This document shows, piece after piece, positions 56,162-64,000 of a stretch of 64,000 bases of DNA. Each line of letters starts with the position of its first letter. Position 1 is the first letter of the stretch. The DNA is taken from NCBI RefSeq assembly GCF_029760955.1, contig NZ_CP121682.1, positions 7,400,555-7,464,554 of the forward strand, in the 5' to 3' direction. Below the pieces are notes generated by a model. The model was given only the letters and a program-made list of their open reading frames with translations, ran no database searches and had not been told where the DNA came from. This DNA is from Streptomyces cathayae. Its GTDB lineage: Bacteria; Actinomycetota; Actinomycetes; Streptomycetales; Streptomycetaceae. The translations under genes were made by a program, and so were the position numbers.

Positions 56162-56773
56162 TCAGCGGTCGGCGTCTGCGGGGCGCTTCTCGGCCTGGGC
56201 GGCGGTCGTGGGCTCCGGTGCGGCGGGGGCGGTGTAGAAGACCGAGGTGCCCTGCTTGGTGCGCTGGGCCTGGCTCTTGGCCACGAGTCCTTCGAGCGTG
56301 ACGCGGACGACCTTGGTCTTGATGCCGCGCTCGGGATGGGCCTGGCCGAGCGCGGCGGAGATCTCGGCGGCGGAGCGCGGTTCGCTCTGCTCGGCGAGGT
56401 GGTGGCGGATGAGGTCGACCAGGGTGGGCCGGGCCGTCTTCGCCGTGCCGGACGCCTTGGCCGCGGCCTTTTTGGCGGCGGGCTTCCTCGCCGTCCGCTT
56501 GCCGGGCTCGGCGGCGGCTGCCTTCCGGGGAGAGGGCAGGGCGGCACTGTCGGGCCCGGCTGCGGGCTTGGCCGGCGCCGTGGTGAGGCCGAGTGCCTGC
56601 TGCACGCTCACCAGCACGGTGTGGTCCTGCCGCAGGGCGGTCAACCGCTCCTGAAGGGCGGTGATTTCCGCCCCGATGCGCTCCTGCTCCTGGACGTTGC
56701 GTTCGAGGTCGCCGGTCACCTGGGCACGGTATTGCGACGCCAGTTCGGTGGTGGGGGCCTGGGTTTTTGGCAT
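56162..56773 (-). CDS. Coiled-coil, Lys/Ala-rich, winged-helix protein (histone H1-like linker)
   Basis: 203 residues. N-terminal coiled coil LASQYRAQVTGDLERNVQEQ to ALQERLTALRQDHTVL, then a basic Lys/Ala/Pro-rich stretch (RTARKPAAKKAAAKASGTAK) like the tails of H1-type nucleoid proteins, then a winged-helix segment RPTLVDLIRHHLAEQSEPRS, EISAALGQAHPERGIKTKVV. Same design as the protein at 50775. It probably binds DNA non-specifically or as a regulator. Confidence 0.7.
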   Translation of the reverse strand: MPKTQAPTTELASQYRAQVTGDLERNVQEQERIGAEITALQERLTALRQDHTVLVSVQQALGLTTAPAKPAAGPDSAALPSPRKAAAAEPGKRTARKPAAKKAAAKASGTAKTARPTLVDLIRHHLAEQSEPRSAAEISAALGQAHPERGIKTKVVRVTLEGLVAKSQAQRTKQGTSVFYTAPAAPEPTTAAQAEKRPADADR

Positions 56774-56993
56774 GACGGGGCCTTTCGTCGGCTCGCCGGC
56801 CACGCCGCCGGGAGGTGTCGGTGTGTGCGCGTGGTCGGGGAGCGGGCTGTCCGCGCACTGGACTGTGTGCGGGACCGCGGGGGCTGCGGCCTGCGCCAGC
56901 GTAGACCCGGCAACGGCGGGGGAACCGGACGTTGCTGTCGAGAGCTGTCTGCCCCTGGCTCTTCGAGAGGGGGCGGTTGCCTGCCGGCCGGTG

Positions 56994-58019
56994 TCAGTGT
57001 CCTGGCCGGGGCAGTGTTGGTAACTGCCAGGAGATCTCGTCGGTTTCCCGGTCGTGCTGCCAGCCGGCCAGGGTCTGCGATGCCACCAGCCGGTCGAGGA
57101 GTTCTGTGGTCTGCTGCGGGGAGTGCCCGCACAGTCGGGCGAGGATGTCCATCTCGACGCGGTGTTCGGCGTGGGCGGAGGCGTGTGCGGCCAGCACCAG
57201 GGCGGTCAGCCGCAGTGCGGGTGGCGCGGCCGGCAGGGCCAGGGGTGCGGGGTGCAGTGCCCAGTGGGCGGCGCGGCGGCGGGCGCGGCGAGTGGGTGCC
57301 TGGTCCAGGGCCGCGGCATCGAGCAGCCGCAGCTGTACGGGTGCCGATTTGAAGTCCGGCGGTTCCAGCCAGCCGACGTGGGCCAGTTCCTGCCACAGTT
57401 CGCGGTGTCCGCGCAGGCGCATGCCGCGCAGCAGGCCTACCGGAAGCCGGACCCGTGCGCGGGTGTCGGTGCGCAGGGCGCATTGCAGGGCCAGGAGCCG
57501 GGCGGCGGGGGAGGTGAACCGGGGCAGCGCGGCGGCGAGGTAGGTGAGCGTCTCCCGCACGCGCACCTGTTCCTTGAGCCCTGGACGAAACCCGGGGTGT
57601 GCGGGGGCTGGTCGGCCGGGGGAGGGGTGCGGCCGGGAGGAGCCGATCAGCGTGTCGGGCACGGCGGCGGTATGGCTGGTGGCCGCCGCGCAGGCCGCGC
57701 AGGTGTCGGCCAGTCGCCAGGTGCGGCCGCTGCGGTCGCGGGTGAGGGCGAGCAGTACCGGCCCGGCACACCCGCGGTGCCGCGGATGCCACCAGCAGCC
57801 CTGCGTTCGGCACTGGCAGCTGCGCAGGTACGTCGGCAATGCGTCGGTGCGGGCATGGCGGGCCAGATGCGTCAGGGCGGCGGATCGTGCGGAGGCGGCC
57901 TCCAGGGGAGCGGCAGGAGGAGCGCAGGAGAGGCAGGCGAGCGTCAGGCCGCCCGCTCGCGGACGCAGCTCCACTGTCCAGATACGCCGCACCGCGGTAT
58001 GCGCGCCGGCAAGCCTCAT
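56994..58019 (-). CDS. Hypothetical Cys-rich protein with C-terminal winged-helix-like end
   Basis: 341 residues; GGGAGGA before the ATG. The N-terminal half holds several cysteine pairs that could bind zinc: LACLSCAPP, SCQCRTQGCWWHPRHRGCAG and DTCAACAAATSH. The C-terminal half is helical and ends in a winged-helix-like unit, HRVEMDILARLCGHSPQQTT, ELLDRLVASQTLAGW. Probably DNA-binding. Divergent from an XRE gene across a palindrome-rich gap. Not a family I can name. Confidence 0.65.
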   Translation of the reverse strand: MRLAGAHTAVRRIWTVELRPRAGGLTLACLSCAPPAAPLEAASARSAALTHLARHARTDALPTYLRSCQCRTQGCWWHPRHRGCAGPVLLALTRDRSGRTWRLADTCAACAAATSHTAAVPDTLIGSSRPHPSPGRPAPAHPGFRPGLKEQVRVRETLTYLAAALPRFTSPAARLLALQCALRTDTRARVRLPVGLLRGMRLRGHRELWQELAHVGWLEPPDFKSAPVQLRLLDAAALDQAPTRRARRRAAHWALHPAPLALPAAPPALRLTALVLAAHASAHAEHRVEMDILARLCGHSPQQTTELLDRLVASQTLAGWQHDRETDEISWQLPTLPRPGH

Positions 58020-58098
58020 CGGCTGGTCGTCCTCCCAACTGTCCGTACTGCGATGGCCGGTGCCCCGGCGCCAGGAGGCCGGAGACGGACGCACGGTA

Positions 58099-58185
58099 GT
58101 GCGGATCCTTGTACCGCACGTCACCCGCTCCCAGTAAATAGTGCAGAAATCTGCACTGACAGGGCGGATATCCGAACCTTCGGAT
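58099..58185. promoter_or_regulatory. Three palindromes in a divergent promoter region
   Basis: GTGCGG-N9-CCGCAC (58099-58119), AGTGCAG-AAAT-CTGCACT (58140-58157, perfect 7-bp arms) and ATCCGAA-CC-TTCGGAT (58170-58185, perfect 7-bp arms) sit in the 172-bp gap before the XRE gene. The last ends six bases before its GTG. They are good operator candidates for the XRE protein and possibly another regulator. Confidence 0.6.
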
Positions 58186-58191
58186 GGTGGG

Positions 58192-58454
58192 GTGACGATC
58201 TTGCCGCCCGACCCCGACACCACCGCACTGCGCCTCCAGCTGGCGCGCCTACGGGTCGAACGCGGCTGGAGCTTCGACGAACTCGCCAGCCGCAGCGGCC
58301 TGGCCCGGCGCACCCTCATCGACCTCGAACACGGCCGCGCCGCGGCAACGTCGCCACCTGGCACGCCCTCGCCCACGCCTTCGACGTGCCGATCGACCAC
58401 CTGCTGGGCGCCCTGTGCTCCGACCACACCCCGCCCGGCACCCACACCCCCTGA
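58192..58454 (+). pseudogene. Small XRE-family regulator with an apparent frameshift
   Basis: The helix-turn-helix is clear: LRLQLARLRVERGWSFDELA, SRSGLARRTLIDLEHGR. Just after it the frame slips near 58340 (GGCCGCGCCGCGGC); the next frame continues GNVATWHALAHAFDVPIDHL, LGALCSDH, the expected end of the domain. Repaired size is about 87 residues. 58455-58625 holds no gene. Confidence 0.7.
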
Positions 58455-58625
58455 CACCGCCCCCTCCGCATAAAGAGGGAGCGCAAGGAATCACCCGAAT
58501 CGACGAGCAGACACCGAACGCCCGATCGCATACCGGCTGATCCGTTCGGGCGCGCTGGGCCGGCCGGGGGACATCCCCGCCGCAGCACCCCCCATGACCG
58601 CGTGCCGCCTGGCACTTTGCCCGCC

Positions 58626-59492
58626 ATGCGCCCCCACTCCACCCCCGGCCACCACTGGGACGGCAGCCCCCGCCCCCGCCAGCCCCGCCGCTCCCTGCAG
58701 GTCGCCGCGCACAGCCCCAGCCGCCTGCTGCGCGCCGGACAGACCGGCCGCTGCCGCAGCTGCGGCAACCGCATCGACTGGCACCAGCGCACCGACCACC
58801 GGCCCATCGCCCTGCACCCGGCGGAAGTCGCCACCGCCGACGTGCCCGAAGCCTGCCGCTGGCACCTCAGCGGCGGCATCGCCCACCCCCATGACGACGG
58901 CAGCGGCTGGTGCCGCATCCCGCACGCCGCCCTCTGCCCCCGGCCCACCACACACCCCCGCGCCACCGATCCCCGCCTCATGGCGCTGCGCCGCCAACTC
59001 GCCGTGCGCTCCCGCCGCCTGATCGACACCGGCACCTTCACCCCTGCGTCCCCCACGCCCGCCACCACGCTCCCGAACACCGACCGTGACCGGCCGGTCC
59101 GACCCGTCGTGCGAATTCTCCTGACGCATTACCTCGGCGAAGGCCCCGTCGCAGACATCCGCTGCATCGCCCAGACCCGCCAGCGCCACCGCTGCACCCA
59201 GCCGATCCTCGACCCGGCCCACCCGGCCGGGCGCTGGACGCTGCTGCCCATCCAGCCCCACCGCGGCCAACTCGCCCTCCCCGGCGGAAGCATGGCCGTC
59301 TACGATCTCAACCACCTGCCCTACGCCGAGCAACTGCGCTGGCGCGCCCAACGCTGCACCACCCACACCGCCGCCCCCGCCGCTGCCGACCTGGCCCTGG
59401 CCGACTGGCAGCCCCTCGACCCGCTCCTGCACGCCGCCCACCTCCACACCCGGCTGCCGCACCCCGCGCCGCCCCAGCCCCACCGGCGGTGA
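58626..59492 (+). CDS. DUF6083-type Streptomyces protein with zinc-binding pattern
   Basis: 288 residues. RSLQVAAHSPSRLLRAGQTG, then RCRSCGNRIDWHQRTDHRPI (C-x2-C) and EACRWHLSGGIAHPHDDGSG, WCRIPHAALC supply Cys/His positions of a zinc-ribbon-like fold. This is the common arm/plasmid protein classed (from memory) as DUF6083. Followed after three bases by a small gene and then the UvrD-type helicase on the same strand, an arrangement suggesting one operon. Function unknown. Confidence 0.7.
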   Translation: MRPHSTPGHHWDGSPRPRQPRRSLQVAAHSPSRLLRAGQTGRCRSCGNRIDWHQRTDHRPIALHPAEVATADVPEACRWHLSGGIAHPHDDGSGWCRIPHAALCPRPTTHPRATDPRLMALRRQLAVRSRRLIDTGTFTPASPTPATTLPNTDRDRPVRPVVRILLTHYLGEGPVADIRCIAQTRQRHRCTQPILDPAHPAGRWTLLPIQPHRGQLALPGGSMAVYDLNHLPYAEQLRWRAQRCTTHTAAPAAADLALADWQPLDPLLHAAHLHTRLPHPAPPQPHRR

Positions 59493-59495
59493 AAA

Positions 59496-59972
59496 ATGCC
59501 GCACCACGCCCTGGAGATCACCCTCACCCGCCCCCTGAACCCGGCCGAACTCGACGCGGCCTGCCGCAGGATGCCGCTCGCCGCCAACTGCGACACCACC
59601 CGCCTGATGGCACTCGTACCCGCCAAGACCCCCGACCGGGCCGCCCACCGGCTGCGCCGACGCCTCACAGACCGGCTCCCCCTCGACGTGATCACCACCC
59701 ACTACCCGGACGCGAGCGGACAGGTGCTGCTCAACCTCGCCCTCCCGCCCGCCGCACACACAGCCCTTCAGACGACGGCCCTCCAGACCGGACAAAAGCC
59801 CGAGCGCCTCCTGGAACGAGCCGTCCACCGGGCCCTCGCCGAGCACACCGATCACGAAGTGAAACGCCTCGAGCACGACGTACGCCGGCTTCTCGCCCAC
59901 ACCGCCCCCGCCCACCTCCTGGCCGCGATGGGGCACGCACTCACCCGAACCCCCCAAGGACCCACGCCATGA
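59496..59972 (+). CDS. Hypothetical small protein preceding the UvrD-type helicase
   Basis: 158 residues: MPHHALEITLTRPLNPAELD, RMPLAANCDTTRLMALVPAK, RAVHRALAEHTDHEVKRLEH. The sequence ends in a coiled, charged region and its stop overlaps the helicase start (ATGA), so it is translationally coupled to it. Possibly a helicase partner. Family not recognised. Confidence 0.7.
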   Translation: MPHHALEITLTRPLNPAELDAACRRMPLAANCDTTRLMALVPAKTPDRAAHRLRRRLTDRLPLDVITTHYPDASGQVLLNLALPPAAHTALQTTALQTGQKPERLLERAVHRALAEHTDHEVKRLEHDVRRLLAHTAPAHLLAAMGHALTRTPQGPTP

Positions 59973-61486
59973 ACCCGACCGACGAGCAGACCGCCGCAGC
60001 CGACGCCTTCACCACCGGCGACCACCTGACGGTCCAGGCCGGCGCGGGCACCGGCAAGACCACCACCCTGGCCCTGCTCGCCCGCACCACCACACGCCGC
60101 GGCCGCTACCTCGCCTACAACCGCGCCATCGCCCAGGACGCCGCGGCCCGCTTCCCCAAGAACGTCCTGTGCAAGACCGCCCACGCCCTGGCCTACGCCG
60201 CCGTCGGCCACCGCTACACCCGCCGCCTGAACGCACCCCGCCGCCCGGCCTGGCAGACCGGACAAGCCCTCGGCCTCACCAAAGCCCTCCGCATCGGCGA
60301 CCGCGACGTCACCCAGAAGGCCCTCTCCAACGCCACCCTGCGCACCGTGATGCGCTTCTGCCACACCGCCGACACCACGATCACCCGCCACCACGTCCCC
60401 CGCCTGCGCAACCTGGAAGACAGCGACCTCCACACCCAGCTCGCCGCCCACATCGTGCCCTTCGCCCACAAGGCCTGGGCCGACCTGCAGCACCCCGACG
60501 ACGGCGCGGTGCGCTTCGACCACGACCACTACCTGAAGATCTGGGCCCTCACCCACCCGAAACTCGAAGCGGACTTCCTGCTGCTGGACGAGGCCCAGGA
60601 CACCAACCCCGTCGTCGAACAGATCTTCCTTCACCAGCGCGGCCACGCCCAACTGGTCATGGTCGGCGACTCCGCCCAGGCCATCTACCACTGGCGCGGC
60701 GCCAAGGACGTCATGACCGGCTTCGACGGCACCCAGCTCGCCCTCTCGCAGTCCTTCCGCTTCGGCCCCGACCTCGCCGCGGAAGCCAACCGCTGGCTCC
60801 ACCTGGCCGACGCCCCCATCCGCCTCACCGGCACCCCCACCGTGCCCACCGAACTCGGCCCCATCACCCGCCCGGACGCTGTGCTGTGCCGCACCAACGC
60901 CGGCGCCATGGCCCAGGTCATGACCCTCATGGCCGCCGGATACTCCGTCGCCCTGGCCGGGGGAGGAGACAGCCTGCGCACCCTCGCCCTCGCCGCCCGC
61001 GACCTCAAGGAAGGCCGCCGCACACACCACCCCGAACTGACCCTCTTCCCCTCCTGGGGCGACCTGCAGGACTATGCCGCCCACGACCCGGCCGGACGCG
61101 ACCTACAGCCCCTGGTCCACCTCGTCGACACCCACGGCACCGAGGCCATCCTCACCGCCGTCGACCACCTTGTCCCCGAACCGCACGCCCAGGTCACCGT
61201 CTCCACCGCCCACAAGGCCAAGGGGCGCGAATGGCCCTGTGTGCTGATCGCCGACGATTTCGAGCGCACCCAGGACAACCACTTCGGCGATCGCACGGGC
61301 GTTCCGGCGCCGCCCGGCCCCATCGACGGTGCCGAAGCCCGCCTGGCCTACGTGGCCGTCACCCGCACTCGCCGGCGCCTGGATCTGGGAGGCCTGTCCT
61401 GGATCCACGGCCACCCCGATCTGCCAGAACCGCCCTCACAAAACGAGACTCCTGCCCGGGAACATCTGCCGGACTCGCACGGTTGA
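59969..61486 (+). CDS. UvrD/Rep-type superfamily 1 helicase
   Basis: 505 residues. TDEQTAAADAFTTGDHLTVQ (Q motif region), Walker A GAGTGKTT (25-32), motif II LLLDEAQDTN with D207-E208, motif III VMVGDSAQAIYHWRGA, motif IV SQSFRFGPDL, and C-terminal STAHKAKGREW and LAYVAVTRTRRRLDLGG (motifs V-VI). Shorter than UvrD or PcrA (about 700), so accessory subdomains are reduced. Such helicases are frequent on linear plasmids and arms, presumably acting in end or recombination processes. Intact. Confidence 0.9.
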   Translation: MNPTDEQTAAADAFTTGDHLTVQAGAGTGKTTTLALLARTTTRRGRYLAYNRAIAQDAAARFPKNVLCKTAHALAYAAVGHRYTRRLNAPRRPAWQTGQALGLTKALRIGDRDVTQKALSNATLRTVMRFCHTADTTITRHHVPRLRNLEDSDLHTQLAAHIVPFAHKAWADLQHPDDGAVRFDHDHYLKIWALTHPKLEADFLLLDEAQDTNPVVEQIFLHQRGHAQLVMVGDSAQAIYHWRGAKDVMTGFDGTQLALSQSFRFGPDLAAEANRWLHLADAPIRLTGTPTVPTELGPITRPDAVLCRTNAGAMAQVMTLMAAGYSVALAGGGDSLRTLALAARDLKEGRRTHHPELTLFPSWGDLQDYAAHDPAGRDLQPLVHLVDTHGTEAILTAVDHLVPEPHAQVTVSTAHKAKGREWPCVLIADDFERTQDNHFGDRTGVPAPPGPIDGAEARLAYVAVTRTRRRLDLGGLSWIHGHPDLPEPPSQNETPAREHLPDSHG

Positions 61487-61611
61487 AAGGAACGTGGTGG
61501 AGGGGACAGTGTCCCGGGCCTCATCTATCGCCTGCAGGGACGATCGTTCGGCTGAAGCCCTGCAGAGCCTTTCGCCGCGTAGGCGACCGCCCTTCACGCC
61601 ACACATACTGA

Positions 61612-61998
61612 TCAGTCCCGCTCCGGCTGAGTGCCGGGCGGGGCTGACTGCTGAGACGACCTGGCTCGTCGCGGCTTAGGTTCTGTCTCTTCGGTCAGCG
61701 TCGTGTCCGGCCGGTTGAGGATGCCCGCGAGGTGGAGTGCGGCCTGATAGGCGATCGCGAGCTTGTCGGTTCGTGTAGCCAGGCCGCGCCACTGCTTGAG
61801 GCGGTTGATGCACCGCTCGACGGTGTTCCGCTGCCTGTATGCCTCGCTGCCGAAGCCGGGCGGACGACCACCGAGTCGGCCTCGCCGCAGGCGGTGGCCG
61901 ACTCGGTCGGACGGCTGCGAGATGACCGCACGGATGCCCCGGCGTCGCAGCTGGCTGCGGATGGCACGTGAGGAATACGCGCGGCCGGGCGTTGTCAT
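61612..61998 (-). pseudogene. IS5-family transposase, C-terminal fragment
   Basis: Reads RAIRSQLRRRGIRAVISQPS, GGRPPGFGSEAYRQRNTVER, CINRLKQWRGLATRTDKLAI. YRQRNTVERCINRLKQWRG contains the catalytic Glu region of IS5-type enzymes. The N-terminal two thirds are missing, cut at the adjoining IS6 element. Confidence 0.8.
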
Positions 61999-62783
61999 GT
62001 TGTTGGGTGCGTGACTGTCTGATGGCGCGTCGGGGCGTGGTGGGCTTGCGCTTCGGGCCTGGGGTCAGGCCGCGGCGGCCGGCCGGCAGCGCCGGTGATC
62101 TGGTCCCAGATCGCGAAGCGGATAGTCATCTCGGCTCGGTAGCCGGAGGCTGTCATCAGGTGGCGGTGGGGCCTGAAGTGGGGCGAGATACCGCCGAACG
62201 CGGACAGGAACCGCTGCGCCCCGCCGACGGAGCGGAAGCCTTTCATCGCGCGCTCGCGCTGCCTCGTCGGCTGATGACTGTTTTCGGCCCGGTTGTTCAG
62301 GCCCTGGTGACAGCGGTGCTCGACGGAGGGCATCGCCTCGCGGTGGGCGGCGCCGGAGGAGCGGAGTTTGTCGGTGACGATCACTCGTGGCACCGACTGG
62401 GTGGCCTTCATCAGCTTCCTGAAGAACCGCTTGGCCGCGGCCTTGTCACGGCGGTTCTGCACGAGGATGTCCAGCACGATCCCGTCGGCGTCCACCGCCC
62501 GCCACAGGTACTTCCGCTCTCCGTTGATCTTGATGAAGACCTCGTCCAGGTGCCATTTGTCCCCCGGGCGGGGGCGTCGGCGGCGCAGTGCGTTGGCGTA
62601 GGACTGCCCGAACTTCAGGCACCACCGCCGGATGGTCTCGTGGGAGACGAGCACGCCGTGCTCCAGCATCAACTCCTCGACCTCGCGGAAGCTGAGCGGG
62701 AAGCGGTGGTACAGCCACACGCAGTGCGCGATGATCTCCACCGGGTACCGGTGACCCTTGTACGACGGCGGCGCGGACGACAC
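61995..62783 (-). CDS. IS6-family transposase
   Basis: 262 residues from GTG with GGAGGGG upstream. YKGHRYPVEIIAHCVWLYHR, FREVEELMLEHGVLVSHETI, then GDKWHLDEVFIKINGERKYL (first Asp), VDADGIVLDILVQNRRDKAA, VIVTDKLRSSGAAHREAMP (second Asp) and NNRAENSHQPTRQRERAM (Glu). All DDE residues are present, so it may be active. On the minus strand the right-hand end reads GGCTCTGCCGG near 62866, typical of IS6 termini. Element left end not located. Confidence 0.88.
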   Translation of the reverse strand: MSSAPPSYKGHRYPVEIIAHCVWLYHRFPLSFREVEELMLEHGVLVSHETIRRWCLKFGQSYANALRRRRPRPGDKWHLDEVFIKINGERKYLWRAVDADGIVLDILVQNRRDKAAAKRFFRKLMKATQSVPRVIVTDKLRSSGAAHREAMPSVEHRCHQGLNNRAENSHQPTRQRERAMKGFRSVGGAQRFLSAFGGISPHFRPHRHLMTASGYRAEMTIRFAIWDQITGAAGRPPRPDPRPEAQAHHAPTRHQTVTHPTT

Positions 62784-62832
62784 GAGCGAACCCCTCCCTG
62801 GCACGACCAGCTCCAAGATCGTCTCAGGCCGG

Positions 62833-63154
62833 TCAGCCAACGTGACAATGCCCTTCCGGCAGAGCCGGGCGTTCCGGAGAGAACGGTTGCATCCACTTCT
62901 TCTTCGCCGGATGCTGGTGCCAGGCCAGCAGGGTGAGCGGGGAGACGATCCGGTGCCCGCGCAGGGCTCGGGGCAGCAGTCGGGCGAGCGCGGCGAGCAG
63001 CGCCCGGTCCGGCCAGCCGGGCTTGGGCGCGGAGACCTGACGGCGCAGCACCGCGACCTCGTGCCGCAGGATGAGACTTGGCGTTCTTCGCCGAGTAGGG
63101 TCGACACAGCAGAGCGAGCCACGCGAAGATCCGCGTGGCGAGCAGATAGATCAT
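62833..63154 (-). pseudogene. Integrase-type transposase, N-terminal fragment
   Basis: Begins MIYLLATRIFAWLALLCRPY, then after a frame change VLRRQVSAPKPGWPDRALLA, ALARLLPRALRGHRIVSPLT, LLAWHQHPAKKKW. This is the first 100 residues of another member of the integrase-core family seen at 31936. The IS6 element has removed the rest. Confidence 0.7.
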
Positions 63155-63232
63155 GGTGCGGACGACTCCTCGGGCTCCCGGTCCCGCCGCGCCGGACCTC
63201 TTGAACCGGTGGTTGAGCTTGCGGCAAAAGAG

Positions 63233-63250
63233 ATACCATCTAGTCGGTAT
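63233..63250. promoter_or_regulatory. TetR-type operator upstream of the MaoC gene
   Basis: ATACCATCTAGTCGGTAT is an imperfect palindrome centred on CTAG, like operators of many actinobacterial TetR regulators. It lies 49 bases before the MaoC-like gene, and a TetR gene follows that one, so it is probably its site. Confidence 0.6.
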
Positions 63251-63298
63251 GAAGAAGAGGAAGGCCCTTCCCGTGCACGTCGTGACCCGGTCTGGTTC

Positions 63299-63817
63299 AT
63301 GACGACCCAGTCGGAACGGAGCAGAGAAGATGAGACCTCCCCGCCGCACCACCATCGCCGCCCGAAGCAGCTCCTCGACCTCGTCGGCAAGGATCTCGGG
63401 GCCAGTGAAGTCCAGGTCGTCACCCAGGCAGAGGTGAACCAGTTCGCCGACATCACCAAGGACCACCAGTGGATCCACGTCGACGTGGAGCGGGCCAAGG
63501 CCGGACCCTTCGGCACCACCGTCGTCCACGGGTTCTTCACCCTTGCCCTCGTCCCGAGGCTCCTCCAGGACATCCTCGAGGTCAAGGAGTTCTCCATGGG
63601 CGTCAACTACGGACTCGACCGGGTCCGGTTCATCCGCCCGCTCCCGCCCGGCACCGAAATCCAGGGCACTGCGACGCTGGTGTCCGCCGAACCGATCCCC
63701 GCAACCGACGACAACCCTGCCGAAGGCGTACAGGCCAAGGCCTCGGTGGTCATAGAGTTCGCGTCCGAGTCCCAGCCATGCTGCATCGCGGAAATGCTGT
63801 TCCGCTACTACGACTAG
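63299..63817 (+). CDS. MaoC-like (R)-specific enoyl-CoA hydratase
   Basis: 172 residues. The hydratase motif VNQFADITKDHQWIHVDVER has D55 and H60 in the family spacing, followed by GPFGTTVVHGFFTLALVPRL. It adds water across the double bond of short enoyl-CoA (or acts on a related thioester). Similar to NodN/MaoC proteins of fatty-acid and polyketide pathways. The ATG lacks a strong ribosome site; a later start is possible since the first 20 residues are charged. Likely in an operon with the TetR gene 62 bases on. Confidence 0.88.
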   Translation: MTTQSERSREDETSPPHHHRRPKQLLDLVGKDLGASEVQVVTQAEVNQFADITKDHQWIHVDVERAKAGPFGTTVVHGFFTLALVPRLLQDILEVKEFSMGVNYGLDRVRFIRPLPPGTEIQGTATLVSAEPIPATDDNPAEGVQAKASVVIEFASESQPCCIAEMLFRYYD

Positions 63818-63879
63818 GCACCCTCGAGGAACACGATGACAGAACCCGCAGAAACCACGGCCAAGTCGAGGAGGCGTCG

Positions 63880-64000
63880 TTGGCCCCAGGCTACGACCCG
63901 CAGGGTACCCGCCGTGCACTCGTCGACAGCTCACTTCACCTGTTCGAACAGGAAGGATTCGACCGAACCACGCTCCAGCAGATCGTCGACGGCGCCAACC
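63880..64000 (+). CDS. TetR-family regulator (partial, runs off right edge)
   Basis: From a TTG five bases after GGAGG the frame reads LAPGYDPQGTRRALVDSSLH, LFEQEGFDRTTLQQIVDGAN, the first helices of a TetR DNA-binding domain. An ATG at 63838 is in a different frame. The protein continues beyond the window. It probably represses the MaoC-like gene through the ATACC-GGTAT site upstream. Confidence 0.8.
   Translation, partial: MAPGYDPQGTRRALVDSSLHLFEQEGFDRTTLQQIVDGAN

Overview
The window is about 70% G+C, with strongly GC-biased third codon positions, GTG/TTG starts and likely leaderless promoters. It carries a tap-tpg pair (telomere-associated protein and telomere terminal protein), which is a hallmark of linear Streptomyces replicons. 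The best reading is a chromosome arm or linear plasmid of a Streptomyces (or close relative). The sequence does not show which, and no telomere is visible. The many insertion sequences, gene fragments and frameshifted genes fit an unstable accessory arm.

Left part (1-10 kb): an acyl/amino-acid adenylating ligase with a carrier domain runs off the left edge. Then come transposon debris, a hypothetical gene between two copies of a short repeat, a truncated MutS-like ATPase, a two-component system, a small zinc-finger protein, IS701 debris, a lone PemK/MazF-type toxin, a possible membrane protein and a frameshifted methyltransferase. Next (10-16 kb) are tap-tpg, the wreck of a cas3 helicase gene carrying a 262-bp tandem duplication, and an ECF sigma/anti-sigma pair.

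15.6-18.7 kb, minus strand: a compact cassette of a 58-residue His/Gly/Asp-rich peptide, an ABC exporter and a protein kinase whose start overlaps the exporter stop. I do not recognise this cassette as a known system. 19-33 kb is a mosaic: IS3, IS30, IS630 and integrase-type elements, mostly decayed, around a 2H phosphoesterase, a 2,2-dialkylglycine-decarboxylase-like enzyme with a divergent Lrp/AsnC regulator, TerD and DinB-like pseudogenes, an XRE/MmyB regulator and an acyl-CoA oxidase-like gene.

33.7-39.9 kb is an anti-phage CBASS locus: Cap4-like nuclease-SAVED effector, CD-NTase, separate E2-like and E1-like genes, and a JAMM deconjugase. The last two carry one apparent frameshift each. 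It abuts (40.1-46.9 kb, minus strand) a Tn7-like module: TniQ (split by an IS), TnsA, TnsB (one apparent frameshift) and TnsC/TniB. Divergent from it is a DEAH helicase with helicase-associated repeats, split by an intact IS3-family element with a 3-bp target duplication. 50.7-61.5 kb holds poorly known arm genes: two coiled-coil/winged-helix proteins, large hypotheticals, a DUF6083 protein and a UvrD-type helicase, with palindrome-rich control regions. The right edge has IS5/IS6/integrase debris, then a MaoC-like hydratase and the start of a TetR regulator.

Many otherwise intact genes are broken by one single-base shift, often in C runs. These could be true decay or sequence errors. I treat them as apparent frameshifts throughout.
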